Shown in pieces: positions 46,721 to 58,845 of a stretch of DNA of 64,000 bases; the first letter of the stretch is position 1, and every line of letters begins with the position of its first letter. The DNA is from Homalodisca vitripennis. Its lineage: Eukaryota > Arthropoda > Insecta > Hemiptera > Cicadellidae. The DNA lies in NCBI RefSeq assembly GCF_021130785.1, contig NW_025778013.1, positions 23,380 to 87,379 of the forward strand, written 5' to 3'. The translations under genes and the position numbers were made by a program. The notes below the pieces were generated by a model. It had not been told where the DNA came from, did not search any database, and saw only the letters and a list, made by a program, of their open reading frames with translations.

Positions 46721-48097
46721 TTTAATAACGCCATTGTCACGCCAAAACAGTTAGAACCTAGATATATGTAGGATTAATAATAACACCGTGTAACGGAAAA
46801 ATTTAAAAAGTAAAAATTTAATTCACTAAAACCCTACTCAAATACAGGAGTTCAAAACTTTGCGATGCAGAAAACGTTACAAGAATTAGTATTTTTGAAC
46901 CATAAAACAGAATTTTAAATAAAAAATATTTGCTGTTTATAAGAGCTATTTAAAAGGCGTAGTGAACAGTGTATTTAGTAAAATTTTCACTTAATATCAT
47001 TCATAATTCACTTATAAACTGTATCTACTTTTCACGAAGTTTTGACATTTGTACCACCAATATATGTTAGGTGTTTATCAGAAAGGTACGCTATACAGGT
47101 TGAGGTAGATCACCCTTATGCGATGTATAGCGTCTGAACCGAGAAACCTACCGTTTTAACGAAAGTCCCATAGTTCGACCCCAAAGGATTCGGGAAAATT
47201 GTTTGCACCCAAATATGCCCCAAAAATGCACTTTTATAGGAAAGGGGTAGGGGTAATTTTTTTAAAGATATTCAAATTTAAAGCATCGTCTTTTTGTATT
47301 TAGGCAGTACCCCCTTTCTTAATAAAATGGAGCCTATTAGTTGATCAGATCCTGTAGTATAGTGAAAATGATTTTATAAGCTGTAGGCCTAAGTGGAGTT
47401 TTTCGTAAAATGCTGTATTCTCTCAATTATCATTATGTTATTCGGCTAACTATTTCGTTGGCAATGTCAGTTTGAGCTCAGCCAACAACATTGTCTTACA
47501 TACACTTAATCATTCTTAATCCTTAATCATCCAAAAAGAGTAATTTACCGTAGATATCGCACTTGCAAATTTTGGAATTTCCTACCTTTCTTTTATTTAA
47601 CAATGAGTGGAGTAATTTGTCGCCTCAACGGCAGAGGATGGAGAAGTGACTTTTTGGAAGACAGCTCACAATGTCTTTATTATTACGCAATTCGTGAGGT
47701 CGAGCCACGTGTACGTGTTCCTGGTCTGGTGAGGCAAGGTCACGAGGCAAGGTCATCGGCTGGGGGACGCTGGTGATGAATGGTGGCGGTGCCGGTCTTC
47801 CTACAGAGGAAACTAGAGGCCGTCTCGGTGGCCATCAGGACACAATCAAACCTTGATCTCTAAAAGGCTTAATTTTTAATTTGCTTTGGAAGGCGCATTC
47901 TTAACGAGGGATAGCCCTTACTTCTTTCGATGTTATCACGGAAATATAGTGTATCAGGAACTGTACAAAGAAAGTAGTAGGAAATGTAGGTATCTAAAAC
48001 CAATATTGTTTTTATTCATACACTAGCAGTTAATCGTGGCAGTTTAAAATGCCGATGTAAAATTTAGAACGAACAGTTGAATACGCGTCAAATCAAT
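46721..48097. other. Interval without recognised features
   Basis: Mostly AT-rich. A GC-rich stretch at 47690-47830 (GGTGAGGCAAGGTCACGAGG, with AAGGTCA twice) has no recognised product; on the minus strand it ends in GTAATAATAAAGACATTGTG, which could be a transposon terminus. Confidence 0.35.
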
Positions 48098-48172
48098 ACA
48101 AACAAACAAAGACACTCTCGCGTTTATAATATTGATAGATGTTACCCGCACCTTCGCCTGCAATTTTTAAAT
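48098..48172 (+). mobile_element. RTE-type 3' end
   Basis: ACAAACAAAGACACTCTCGC, then GTTTATAATATTGATAGATG and TTACCCGCACCTTCGCC. This is the stereotyped RTE-clade LINE/SINE tail of arthropods (CACTTTCGCATTTATAATATTAGTAG followed by TACCCGCGGCTTCGCC). Confidence 0.65.
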
Positions 48173-48369
48173 TTAAAGTCTCTAGTATACTTAGTCAAAG
48201 CACATGTGATGTAATATAATGGTCACCTATAATATGATATAAACGTAATTAAGCATACGATCAGGTACGTATTATTCTAAAGTTAATAGTTAGACGATTA
48301 GAAGTTAAGAACTAACTCTAATATTACGTTTTGCGAGTATAGGAGTATTTCTAGTTAAAATTAATTATA

Positions 48370-49345
48370 TATCCGACGCCAAAGCTGAGTTTTCCTTTTT
48401 CTCTCGGTTAAGAATATTTACAAATCAGTCTCAAAAACCTACTTTGGATTTAAAAAATAACCACTGAGTTCCAGTTTCTGTGATTTACTTAAGGTTTAAT
48501 ATACTTATTTATTTTATTTATTTATTTGTTTATCACAACGGTAAAACACCAATTTTACAAATATTACAAGTAGATCTGAATGAAACCAACAATATGAATA
48601 ATAATTATGCAAACAAAACAAAAAACAAACTAAACAATCAAGGAATTTTAACAGATAGAAATTAATTGTTAAACAGACTACGTAGCTCATGCACCACGCA
48701 TCGCTTCCAGCCTCTCAGGAAACCAATAGCATCCGTCCTGAAATAAGAATTACAGAAGAAATTTACGGAGGAAGAAACCGCTTCCTCAGTCCTCAAGAGT
48801 CTGGATATGCCGTGGTTTTGAGTATAATTAGTTGGCTGGAAACTATATTACCAGCGCCATAGTTGAGTTTGCCTTGTTGTTCCGATGAAAGTAATATATT
48901 TACCTACTTAAGACTAAATGCCTACCTCGGTCAAAAATGCTACTTCCGGGTGTTTAAAATCACTTCTTTCGTAAGTATGTTTATGTATGTTATGCCAAAT
49001 TTGAGTTTCCTTTATTGACTGAATAATGTATATATAAAGCAGGATATATGGGTGTGTGTAGATTTAGGAATCCTACTTCTGTCAAAAAGCGTTGACTTCC
49101 GGTGTAAGATATTACAAGTGCCTTAGTGGAATATACCCCGTTGTCCTGATAAATAGAATATATGTAAAGACTAAGGATTGAGAAGCCATTTCTGTCTACT
49201 TACGTCTCTTGCAATCTTCTTTCGGTCAAAGTGTATCCAGTGCCATATTCGAGTTTTCATTTTTGTCACGATGTAAAAAGAAAACACATACAAACTTTTG
49301 CCTCCGGTCAAAAGTATCTAGTCCCGGTATAAGGAAGAAATCCTT
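48370..49345. repeat. Degenerate tandem array, units of roughly 150-250 bp
   Basis: A recurring pair of motifs: GCCATAGTTGAGTTTGCCTT (near 48854), with related forms at 48376, 48992 and 49233; and TCGGTCAAAAATGCTACTTC (near 48928), with related forms at 49079 and 49304, usually ending in ACTTCCGGTGT. Between them are ATATATTTACCTACTTAAGA-like stretches. Units are diverged and of uneven length. It sits between two RTE-type tails, which suggests it belongs to an RTE-related SINE or satellite. Confidence 0.55.
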
Positions 49346-49639
49346 AGGAGGCTTATGTAACAGTTTCAGTAATCATTTATTGTCTTGTTTTTCGGACTGT
49401 AGTGAAGTCAGCCAGTCTGGAGTGTCTAAACATTCTTGTACATAAACATTCATAGTTATTATAAAACATAAATATTATTCTTAAAATAATGGTTAAATTT
49501 AAACATATGATTGCGCTGAACAAATCAATGTTGACACAAACAGATGATTACATTTAACAAGATCTTTCTATTTATGTTTTGTAACTTTAGAGGCTGATGG
49601 ATGTTTTGCTATTTTAGAGACCAGTGGGGAATAGTCCGG

Positions 49640-49790
49640 TGGGATTTTTGAAATTATAGTAGGTCTATAATCGTCCCAGTGACCCTAAAAATGTCAACGC
49701 AAATTTTCATGGCAATCGGTTAAATAGTTTATGCGTGAAAGCTAAACAAACAAGGAAAGGCACTTTCGCATTAATATTTTTTTAGCATTA
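49640..49790 (+). mobile_element. RTE-type 3' end
   Basis: AAATTTTCATGGCAATCGGT, then TAAATAGTTTATGCGTGAAA, ACAAACAAGGAAAGGCACTT and TCGCATTAATATTTTTTTAG: the same stereotyped RTE-clade tail as at 48098 and better preserved in its 5' part. No RT is present upstream, so it is a truncated LINE or a SINE. Confidence 0.7.
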
Positions 49791-50890
49791 GGGTTAGGAT
49801 TTCCTTTTAATGGAAACATCATAATTATAATATAGTAACAAGATAAACTATAAACTGATAACAAGATGGATATTATAACCGGTAACAAGATAAATATAAA
49901 TCAATATAAAAAATAATAGAACGATGTGTAACAAATAGAAATAGTTAGATAATAAATCCCCACCAAACCTTAATTGGTTATGTATAAAATGGAACACATT
50001 TTTACTATGACATAAGTGAATATCGATGTATTGAATATAATACAGGTCAAGTACTAGAACAAGGAAGTAATACATTATAAAAGAGAGGCCATATTGATTG
50101 AATCTCTCTTCCCTAAACAATTAACAAACTTTTTTCTCGAATGAGACTAGAGATACGCCAAAGAAGTCGATCTCAGAAAACACCGGATTTTTCTCTCTCT
50201 CCAACTTTGACAGACCGCTATTATAGCTGCATAACCGCTAATAAATAGATTTGGATCGCGTACCGCAAGGGATTTATGTACTAAGTTCTGGTACACAAAT
50301 AAAAACTCAACTCCCTCGACCATTATATCTCGCAAGTTATAATAGTTTAATTTCTTTTCAAGTAATAGTGTATTACTTCAATTGAATATGAATTCAAGAG
50401 CCAATCATTACCAATTAATAAAAGGCATGAACATTCCTCCTTTGCCAAGCTACAACAATTCTCCAGCGTTGCTGAAAGGGAGAGTTATCCCTCCTCTCTT
50501 CCATACTCAGATTCAGATCCAGAAGCTGCAGCAGCAGCGGATACGGATGTAACATCGACAACAATAGTAGACACTTTCTCCACTGGAGGTACTTGCTGAT
50601 CTGATTAAATATAGAATCTTTCTCCCTCACAAACTATACCTATAAGGGATGTTTACCAAGTACACATGAAAATTTTCCTTATTCAAATTTTATTGTAATT
50701 AATTTAACTTTGAACTTTATTGTGTTCAATTGTCCTTAAAACATAATATGAATTTGGGATCAGATAACCGCAATTTAGATTAATTGAAGTCGTGATACAT
50801 ACGAGCTCGTTAAGACAAAAACAACAATAACATATTATAATGAAACCACACAGTAATAAAACAGTGTATACTTTAAAATTATAAATAACA
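49791..50890. other. AT-rich interval, nothing recognised
   Basis: Includes a somewhat GC-richer part at 50430-50580 with CAGCAGCAGCGG, but no supportable exon. No repeats with partners elsewhere in the window were seen. Confidence 0.35.
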
Positions 50891-50896
50891 TTTATT

Positions 50897-51085
50897 TAAT
50901 ATCCATGGATGCAACAGAGTATACAAGTGTTGAAATGTTTTTGGTTAAGTTAAAAGTTTTATAGTTCAGCAATATTAATTTCTTTTAAATAGTAGCAATG
51001 AAGCACCCCCAGGAACACGATGTAATGACCAGAAGCAGGAGAAAGTCCAGGGCCAGTATGAGGAATCACAAGGATGAGTTGTGTT
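50897..51085 (+). promoter_or_regulatory. Unit 9 leader-like block
   Basis: ATCCATGGATGCAACAGAG at 50901, CCCCCAGGAACACGATGTAA near 51010, AGAAGCAGGAG, and AATCACAAGGATGAGTTG. No CRE can be recognised upstream. It is diverged from all others, so it is an isolated unit rather than part of D1 or D2. Confidence 0.35.
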
Positions 51086-51348
51086 TATAGTTTAGATATA
51101 ATGGCTATTTTTCCTCTATCTATTATTACCAAAATCAGTTTACATCCTTATTTTAGAGGCAATTACTTTCAACAAAACACTGGAATAACTCAGCTTGAAT
51201 GTAAAAATTTTAGGGTTCTAAAGGAAATTAAATTTATATATAATATTATTATTTTCTCAAATTTTAGTTTAATTTAGAAATTTTAACCAAATTCCATTTT
51301 ATTTAGAAGAAAATTAAACTAAATTAGTACACTTAGTAGATTGTAATC

Positions 51349-51375
51349 CTCTCAGTATAAAAGACATACAGAGAG
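51349..51375 (+). other. Conserved stem-loop, unit 9
   Basis: Arms CTCTCAGTAT and ATACAGAGAG. The terminal C-G pair of the other units is here T-A on both arms, a compensated double change in an independently diverged unit; only the central A-A mismatch remains. Confidence 0.7.
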
Positions 51376-52454
51376 AATCTGTTTACAATTACTCTTCTTG
51401 TGATCATCACATTACAGTAATTTATGAACTATTTTGACCTACCTGATAAGAGATATGTTTAAGAGAAACATTTTGTAATTTATGTCTTATAACAGTATTT
51501 TTGCATGTTCGAAAATCTAAATATTGAAAAATTGCTGAAGTAGGTGTATGCTAGCTGACAACGATTAAAATTCCTAAATAAATTATGTTTGATTGTTTAA
51601 ATTAAATAAATTTAAAAACATATTTAGTGGAATTTGTAAGATAAATATGGTCTAAAATTGTTAAATCATTCAATTAATTTCTTAAACTAACACCAGATCT
51701 CACTTCTACAGTACAGTAAATAATAGATGAGAACCTTACGTTATACAGTAATATACACGACCAATTAGGTCTCAATGTCACTTTAAGATATTGTATTTTT
51801 CACTGTAAGTAATAACAGGTAATAATACAATTTTTTCATGAAAAAATAAAATGAGGCAATGTAAAGAATAATGCGTCACGCTAGACTGCTAAATCGAGTA
51901 GGAGGATTGCTGGAGTAGCCTATTACATTACGTCCTCAGCACAAAAATTTCAATTTAATAAGAGGATTATCGCAAGTATATTAATTCGAGGATTATATTA
52001 AATCGCAAAACTAACCTAAGCAATTGATTTTTTATTTCTTAAATATTTTTATTTAGTGATTAATAACGTCGTTTAGTTTCATGTTACTCATTAAAGGAGT
52101 AAGACCTCTAGGAGTAAGACCTGATACTTTGTTGAAAGTTGAAGGTTGCTAAAACTTTCAGTTAATTTGTATGATCCTTTACATTTTGAAATCTTCCTGT
52201 TATGAAAGCGACAACTTTCACACAACTGACTAAAAATAAGACCAATTCACAACACATTTAGCTTCGTTTTAGTAAAATGTAAGATCTTGTTTTTCCAAGG
52301 AGCTAGGGTTTGATTTCTCTAAAAACAGTATATTTTGACACCTACAGTAGTGTATTCTCTTCCTTTCAGTACTTCTAAATATCCAAGCTAAAATAAGCAT
52401 CGACTACTTGAATTATACTAAGTAAGAAATATTTGAGATATTGTCCTTAAAACC

Positions 52455-52637
52455 TTGCTAATGTTCAGAATACCTAAAAATATTATTTTTTGGCTTCCCT
52501 TAGGATGGCATTCTCTAATCCCTATAAATCTTGTTGTGGACGACCTGCTTAACCCATTGAAAAGAAGTGGTCTCGGCATTTTGGAGATGATCTGCTTTGT
52601 AGATTATGAAGAAAAAATTAGGAAATATCTTAAATAA
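52455..52637 (+). pseudogene. LINE reverse transcriptase palm fragment
   Basis: A 60-codon frame containing LGWHSLIPINLVVDDLLNPL and KRSGLGILEMICFVDYEEK. It fits the R1/LOA-type stretch PQGGxLSPLLWxLVVDDLLxxL followed by the GYADD region, here altered to CFVDY. GACGACCTG and the preceding GGATGGC also match the start of the fossils at 1304 and 55019, so it is probably the same LINE family. No flanking RT sequence remains in frame. Confidence 0.5.
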
Positions 52638-52639
52638 AT

Positions 52640-53059
52640 GCTCCTATTTTACTACCTTTTGATAGTAAGAGTGTTTTATAATTGGCATTCTGGTCGTGTT
52701 TTCAACGTTCCAAGGAGGCTCTGGTTGATTGCATTGAAATATTTTTGAGACTGCTAATGTTGAAATCTGGTTGGCTCTTTGCTTCTCAATGCTTCAAAGC
52801 GTAAAAAATCGGCCGCCCCTTTAAAAGACTATGAAGAAAAAGAGGCCGTATTATATGGATGCTCCATTACAATCGAAGATTTTGGCTTCGATCTCGCCTT
52901 TCTCCACAATTAGGCAACCTAGATGAAGTGTGCCCTCGTTCTACGAATGCTCCATAAAAATAAAAATTTTCTGCTCTAGAAATGCTCCCCAAATTATGGG
53001 AACATGTACCACTCAACCTCAAAAATAACTGTAACTAACTTTATCAAGGCGTATATTTT
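52640..53059. other. Interval with recurring ATGCTCC motif
   Basis: ATGCTCC occurs at about 52638, 52859, 52964 and 52986, in irregular surroundings. No gene recognised. Confidence 0.3.
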
Positions 53060-53179
53060 GTTTTCACTCAGAATAAATAAGTAATCTTTCGCCCTAAAAG
53101 GTAATGCCAAGAGGGATATTTACTAAGTAAGCATTCCAAAATACCATAGTGAATAACTTATATATAGTTTCTCTACATA

Positions 53180-53490
53180 ATGTATGTGTATGGATGATCA
53201 GACAATTATAAATTAATTTCTTGTTAGTAGTAGTATCCTTGACGTAAAAAGGTGCCGAAAGAATGAGACACCCATAAGAAATATAATTAACAGTTTCTAC
53301 TGAAATATTATTTCATATCCATAGAAACAACTGATGTTTCAATGTTTTGATCATTAAATAGTATTACGAGTATGTGTCAGCATTTTCAAAGTTGTTCAAC
53401 TTGTAACCTGTCAGATAATCACAAAATGTAGTACAATGTGATGGTCAGTAGCTGGAAGAGGACTAGGACTTACAATGATGAGTTACTTCT
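53180..53490 (+). promoter_or_regulatory. Unit 10 block
   Basis: AATGTATGTGTATGGATGAT, TTGTTAGTAGTAGTATCC, a near-CRE TGACGTAA at 53240-53247, ATCCATAGAAACAACTGATG, GTTGTTCAACTTGTAACC, GAGGACTAGGACTTACAATG and ATGAGTTACTTC. It is the D1 partner of unit 1 and keeps one more CRE base than unit 1. Confidence 0.4.
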
Positions 53491-53738
53491 ATTATGGAGT
53501 AATCAAAATTTCTCCTAGTAATGACTTAATACTCAAAGAACTTTACATTTTAGTTTAAGTAAATACTAAATACATAAACAAAACACATGAACAGTTCACA
53601 TAAAACGATTGCCTGATTCCAAAGCAAATATAAGTTTTAAATGTATTAATTTGTTGAATTTCCTTTTATTTTTCAAATAATTTTCACTACTTTTCTTTAT
53701 AGAAAAGCTACTAAACTTTTGTTTTTGTTGTTTTAATC

Positions 53739-53765
53739 CTCTATGTACCCGAAACGTGCAGGGAG
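53739..53765 (+). other. Conserved stem-loop, unit 10
   Basis: Arms CTCTATGTAC and GTGCAGGGAG pair with one A-G mismatch and two wobbles. Confidence 0.55.
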
Positions 53766-55018
53766 AATTCGGTTCAATCATTTTCCAAATTCATAAGCGT
53801 CACAGAAGTTTTGAAACTGTTTTCCATAGTTGATGAAAAATATTTAATATTTTATAAGAAGATTGTTCTAACATACTTTTTAAACAACTTTTTGGACTTT
53901 TTGTTTGGCTAAATATTAAGTTTGGTTTAAATTAGTGTACGTTACCTGACTAACATTAGTAATACACAACTACATCACGTTTGATGTTTAAAACTCAATA
54001 ATTTAAAAAACTGTTTCAAATAATTTTAATAAAAGATATAGCCTAAAATTCCTAACTCATTCCGTTAGTTACGTAAACATTCACAAGAGCACGCATCCAC
54101 AATACAATAGATAAGACATGTCAAATTAAAATTATGCAGTAATAAAACTTCTTACTTATATTTCTTTTACATCTTCTAATAGTATTCTTGATATCAATAA
54201 TTTAACTTGTGTGTCGTGGTAAACAGCATAAATCGTTCGTATACAAATGCGTGTGCTGAACTTCTAAATCGAGAGGAAACCATTGTAAATACAGCACTAT
54301 CAGAATGACTCCTGTACAAAAATTATTTATAATGTTTATTTATGAACAGTATCAATAAATTTTAGAACTTTCCAGCGATTTGCAATTTTCATTCACTTAT
54401 TATATAACTCACTCCACTTCAAACTTCACTTTCTTACTTCACTTGTTATAGGCGAGTTAGTCGCCTATTACTCGTTTTAGTTCTGAGACAAACATTTTAA
54501 TCACATCAGGAAATAAAGCACTTATTAATGGTCAGAACAATTGTTTATTAGTTATAAGCCTTTAAATTCGTGTAAGTCCGTTAGATTTGTTAGCTTTAAG
54601 TCCTTGAAGAAATAGAGTGTTCAATAAAATGAGTGTTTTGATCATTTGTTTTACAAAATCTCCTTTAAACTATAAAAAATGCTCTGGTTTCTTTGTTATC
54701 TAATAATGAAAACAATCCTCATTATGTTTTAAATTCCAAGAAAACTTATAAGCAATGAACAATGGGTAACTTTACTATCCTTTTTACCAAGAAACCGATA
54801 AAAAATGTATCTGCAATCTAATACATTGTGACACTTTACTGTAATAATTTTTCTTACTTTTTACAGATTCTCTGTTTCCAGAATAAAATAACTAAAGTGT
54901 TCATGTACATTTACATTTACCAGTAAAGAAATATTTGTATTTTAAATTCTTACTTATATATAGAAACGTTAAACCAACTATTTCGGGTGAAAGATCAGTG
55001 AAAGAACCACTTAAGTCT

Positions 55019-55270
55019 CTTCAGGATGGCGTCCTTTCTCCTTGTTATGGACGACCTGTTTAGGTCTGTAAGAGGAGTGGTCTTTTCCCACAGGTATATA
55101 CAGATGAGTTGACATGATAATACTTGTGACTGGTAAATTTAAAATGGCAGTAACGTCTAATAACCTTAATACTATCCTAAAGGGAGCAGTAAACTGGTGT
55201 GCTAGAATTATTTTTGTGTTAACCCAGCTCTGGCTGCCCTAGTCACATTTGGAAAAGGACATAATGACAT
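55019..55270 (+). pseudogene. LINE reverse transcriptase fossil, 5' part (split)
   Basis: Partner of 1304-1540. GATGGCGTCCTTTCTCCTTG gives ASFLLVMDDLFRSVRGVVF, followed by ILKGAVNWC and, in another frame, VNPALAALVTFGKGHND. This corresponds to the RT stretch from the palm to NPxKTxLVTFTRRxN. The sequence is then interrupted by the insertion at 55270-56254 and resumes at 56254. It has stops in every frame. Confidence 0.6.
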
Positions 55271-55354
55271 CGTGAATCAACTAATCACATTTTTTCCAAC
55301 ACTCATGATATGATACAAAATCATTGGCTGAGTTATAGCGAAGCCTATAACTCA

Positions 55355-55690
55355 CAGGGCTGGAAAATTTCAGGTCTGTCTGTCTGTCAATTCGATATTT
55401 CGAGAAGGAACCGACTTTGTATTTGAAAGTTTGCTTGAAGCTTCATTTGTATATGAGGAACATTGAGTTCGATAAAGGTTCATATCACTCAATGGGATTT
55501 GTCTGAGGGTTAGCGAATATGTTTAAATCCATCTTAATGGGTGACCTTGATAGCAACAAGAAAATAGGAGAATAAATAATGTTTGTAAACAATCTCAACA
55601 CACTTTTAAGAGATTTTAACATGTGACATATTAACACTTAGCCTAACTATCACAACACATACAGTATCATGATACAAGTTTGTTTTTGAC
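55355..55690 (+). repeat. Dispersed repeat with TGGGATTTGTCTGAGGGTTA core
   Basis: GGGCTGGAAAATTTCAGGTC, GTCTGTCTGTCAATTCG, GATATTTCGAGAAGGAACC, TTGAGTTCGATAAAGGTTCA, TATCACTCAATGGGATTTG and GTTTGTAAACAATCTCAACA. It is the fullest copy of the family also found at 40343, 60725 and 61010. Confidence 0.6.
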
Positions 55691-55704
55691 AATGAAAAGA
55701 TGGT

Positions 55705-55940
55705 GAGGAAACAGGAACTTTCCGGACATTTGCCATCGTTCAGTGATACAAAAAATCAGTAACACTACGTTGGAGATCTGCAATTTGATATCTTCTTCAG
55801 GTAAATAACTAGCCTAATACATAATTACAAACTAGGTTAAAATAAACAAATCCATTTTTTGTACGGTCTCCAAACGTAGTGTTACTACTTTTTGTATCAC
55901 TGAACGATGGAAAATGTTCGGAAAGTTCCTGTTCCTTCAT
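55705..55940. mobile_element. Inverted-repeat (foldback) version of the 45065 repeat
   Basis: The left arm 55705-55776 (GAGGAAACAGGAACTTTCCG ... AACACTACGTTGGAGA) is the inverse of the right arm 55864-55940 (CTCCAAACGTAGTGTTAC ... GGAAAGTTCCTGTTCCTTC). The spacer of about 88 bp holds the inverted CTGAAGAAG and GATTTGTTTATTTTAACC stretches known from 45065. The GAAAC of the hammerhead-like core is changed to CCAAC or CCAAAC in both arms. Confidence 0.7.
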
Positions 55941-56253
55941 CATGTTATATTGGCTTGGTGTGTAGACATTTTAATTTACAGACTGGTATGAAAACCAGTT
56001 TAATGTACAAAAATGTGAATGTATTATGTGGCACGATACTTCGGGAAAGGTTTCACCTGTAGACTTAAATTTTGCGTGAGACTTCATTTCTACATAAAAA
56101 TGAATAAGTTCTATCATGTTGCATGCCCAACCATGGAATTTGGCTGAGCGTCGCTGAAGTCACTCGGTAGGATGACACAATATTGTTTGCCGGGGCATGT
56201 AAATATTTGTTTGCCGTGTGATCGTCGGTAAGAAGATTTGTCAAGAACGATTT

Positions 56254-56640
56254 CATCGGTCCTTTTTTGTCAGCTTTTTTTAAGAAGCTCTATCAGTGAA
56301 GTCAAGTTCCTAATGTTGTTGTTGACAGGCGATAGAATTGGGGACCACGTCTGGAAAGGTTTTTTGCCAGGGGAATATAGTTAATAATATAGTGTATGCT
56401 TCCGATCGGAGGGTCTTTTGGTCTTGAGCCTAAGGTATTGCAGATGCTTTATATCTACTGGATTAGACCTAGACTAACGTTTGATGTATTTGCTTTGTGG
56501 TGGGACATACTGGGTAGGATTAGCATGCATCCTAAGGATATCCTGTCTGGCAATAAGCTCCGAACTGACCAGGTTACTGCCTTAGATGGTTGTCAAAATC
56601 TTTTACGTTTGTTCATAATAATACCTATTTAGTTTATGAC
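56254..56640 (+). pseudogene. LINE reverse transcriptase fossil, 3' part
   Basis: Continuation of the fossil at 55019. From 56396 a 78-codon frame reads IGGSFGLEPKVLQMLYIYWI then RPRLTFDVFALWWDILGRIS, matching the R1/LOA-type region WGLxPKVxxWIYTxxVRPxLTYxxLVWW near the end of the RT. It continues HPKDILSGNKLRT, as in copy 1 at about 1815. This C-terminal frame is the best-kept part of the family in the window, but the upstream part is frameshifted. Confidence 0.65.
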
Positions 56641-58545
56641 TAGTTGGATTGTTTACCCACATCAGTAGGAAGTGCCTTCTCTAATCTTACGTTATAAATG
56701 AGTAGTAAAGCTACAGTCCTGTTTCAGGTATACGGTGTATTACACATGATTTCAGAAAGTCCTTCAGGATTATGTTGTTTTCAACGAAGGATGTGTTCAA
56801 GGGGAGATCACAAATCAACGCCATACTCTGTGATCTCTTACATTTATTTGACGTATGAAAACTATAGGCAAAACAATTATATACATTTAAAATTTTTGAC
56901 ATTATGCGATGTAAGATTTACAATTTCATTTACAAGAAAACTGGAACCGTAATTAATTTATAAAAAGATGGTTTCAAATGTTGATATCAAATATAGTTAC
57001 ATTAAAAAATATTATTAGTAAACATTAATGAATTATCCTCTGTGATTTAACACTCAAATAAACATTCTTTGGAGAAAAGTATATATCTAAAAATTCCTCT
57101 TCTTTATTTCTGATTTTAAAGTATATAGTGGAAAATAGCCGTTTATATCGTATTTACATGCAACACTTTTGAGTTTTTAAAATTTGATTATAAAATAAAG
57201 GGACAAATGAATATTTACCAAAATTTAATATTTGGCCCAGCAAAGACAAGGGTTTATTTATACTTTAAAATAACCTTAGTTTTGTAAATGTACTTAAATT
57301 GTAATACCTGGGTTTTTACTGTATTGCTACAAGTATTGAATACTTAACGATTACATCATGCCCCTATTTTATACAGTAAACTATATTGTGTTGCTGATTG
57401 GGTTCATAGAAGTACTGTACCAATAAATGCTAGTATATTTAAAATTCCACTATATATTCTGTACTATTATCCATATAGTGTATGTGCAGGCATGTCACGT
57501 CTGCATGATAAAATATCTTGTTCTGGTATTTCTTATATAAAATTAGAAAGTAAACAACATCTTATAATTTGGTTCATTTAATCATACAATTATTTTATAA
57601 ATTGCACTCTACTTTATTAATAATTATATTAGTTAGCTTACATACCACAACATGTAGGCTAAAACATTATCGAAATTGTTTTAAATCATTATTTTTAGAT
57701 ATTAAATTCATTTGAGAGCTTCCATTCTTTTAATTCTTCGTAAGGAATTTATTACTAGCGTATGATGATACGAGTAAACAGCATTCTCTCACAATGCGCC
57801 TTTTTTACCTGAGAAGCTTACTTGCTAATTATGTAATAACCTATCCGATGTCTCAAATGTACTTTCATGTATTATATTTATTTTTGAGCCTAACATTTCA
57901 TTAATTTATAAGAAATGAATTACTGTCGCATGATGATAAATCGTCGTACAGGATTATCTAAATTGTGTCTGTATTACCTATTGATACACTCGTCTATTAA
58001 ATACTCTATGGGAAATGTCCAACAAGGTAAACATAAGTGTTTTATAAGATATCAGAATATGTAAATTGGTTTTATATACCATTGCTACCATCTTTATAAA
58101 TAATATATTGTACTTGTTATTACTATTTTCATCTTGCTACGACTTACGATATTTATGTATTGAAATAAAAAATACTTGAATACACTGCGTCCTGTCACAC
58201 GGTAACCAGCGAAATACTACATTGTTAAATTTAAAATTCAATTCAATTTAATATACAATTACGCGTAAGTTTTCTTTGTATCTAAGTAATGGTCTTTTTA
58301 AGTTTAGTACAAATCTGCCCAATAGGGTTAGTTTGATTATTACACATCCAAAAATTTTCAAAAGAGTTTGTATTTATAATATAAATTATTGTAGAATAAT
58401 TATCAAAAGTATAACATGTCATGTCGAACAGTGTCTGGATATTGCATCCAAACACTAATAATGTAGCACATAGATAGACATAGAAACGGGGAAAAATCTT
58501 ATTAGAATCTTTATAGTTAAGTTTTATTTACCCGTTTGTGCCCCT

Positions 58546-58845
58546 AAAATGTATGTGTTGGGGTAATCAGACAACAAGCGTTTGGTTTTATTAGTAGTCG
58601 TGACGTCAGCAATATAAGGGACAGCTAAAACGTAAGCAGCAGTTTAAGTAAAATATTATTTTATATCTAAGGAAACAACATGGCAGTTATAATTTAATTT
58701 TTTTAAATAATTCTGGAGTGTTATGTCACTGCATTTTTCAAACTTCGCTCAATTCACAGCTAGTCACGGAAGTAGCACCAGGAACACGATGTGACGGCAT
58801 GAAGCATGATCAGCACTAGGACTTACATGGATGAGCTACTTTAAT
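58546..58845 (+). promoter_or_regulatory. Unit 11: perfect CRE, TATA-like motif and leader-like block (empty site of the 3680 transposon)
   Basis: ATGTATGTGTTGGGGTAATC, TTATTAGTAGTCG, TGACGTCA at 58601-58608, AATATAAGGGACAGC, TTATATCTAAGGAAACAACA near 58660, CACCAGGAACACGATGTGAC and GACTTACATGGATGAGC. It is uninterrupted where the sister copy carries the transposon. Confidence 0.45.

Larger units (their letters stand above)
55270..56254. mobile_element. 985-bp composite insertion in D1 copy ii
   Basis: The copy 1 sequence GACATAATG-GGGGGCCATCGGTCC (about 1530-1553) is uninterrupted, whereas here GACATAATG (55258) and CATCGGTCC (56254) are separated by 985 bp. Inside are a dispersed-repeat copy (55355-55690), an inverted-repeat element (55705-55940) and a second dispersed-repeat fragment (56070-56170). 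The whole therefore came in after the D1 duplication, in one or several steps. Confidence 0.65.

Noticed and set aside
49209..49445. 78-residue frame
   Set aside because: It lies across the degenerate tandem array, with no recognised domain.
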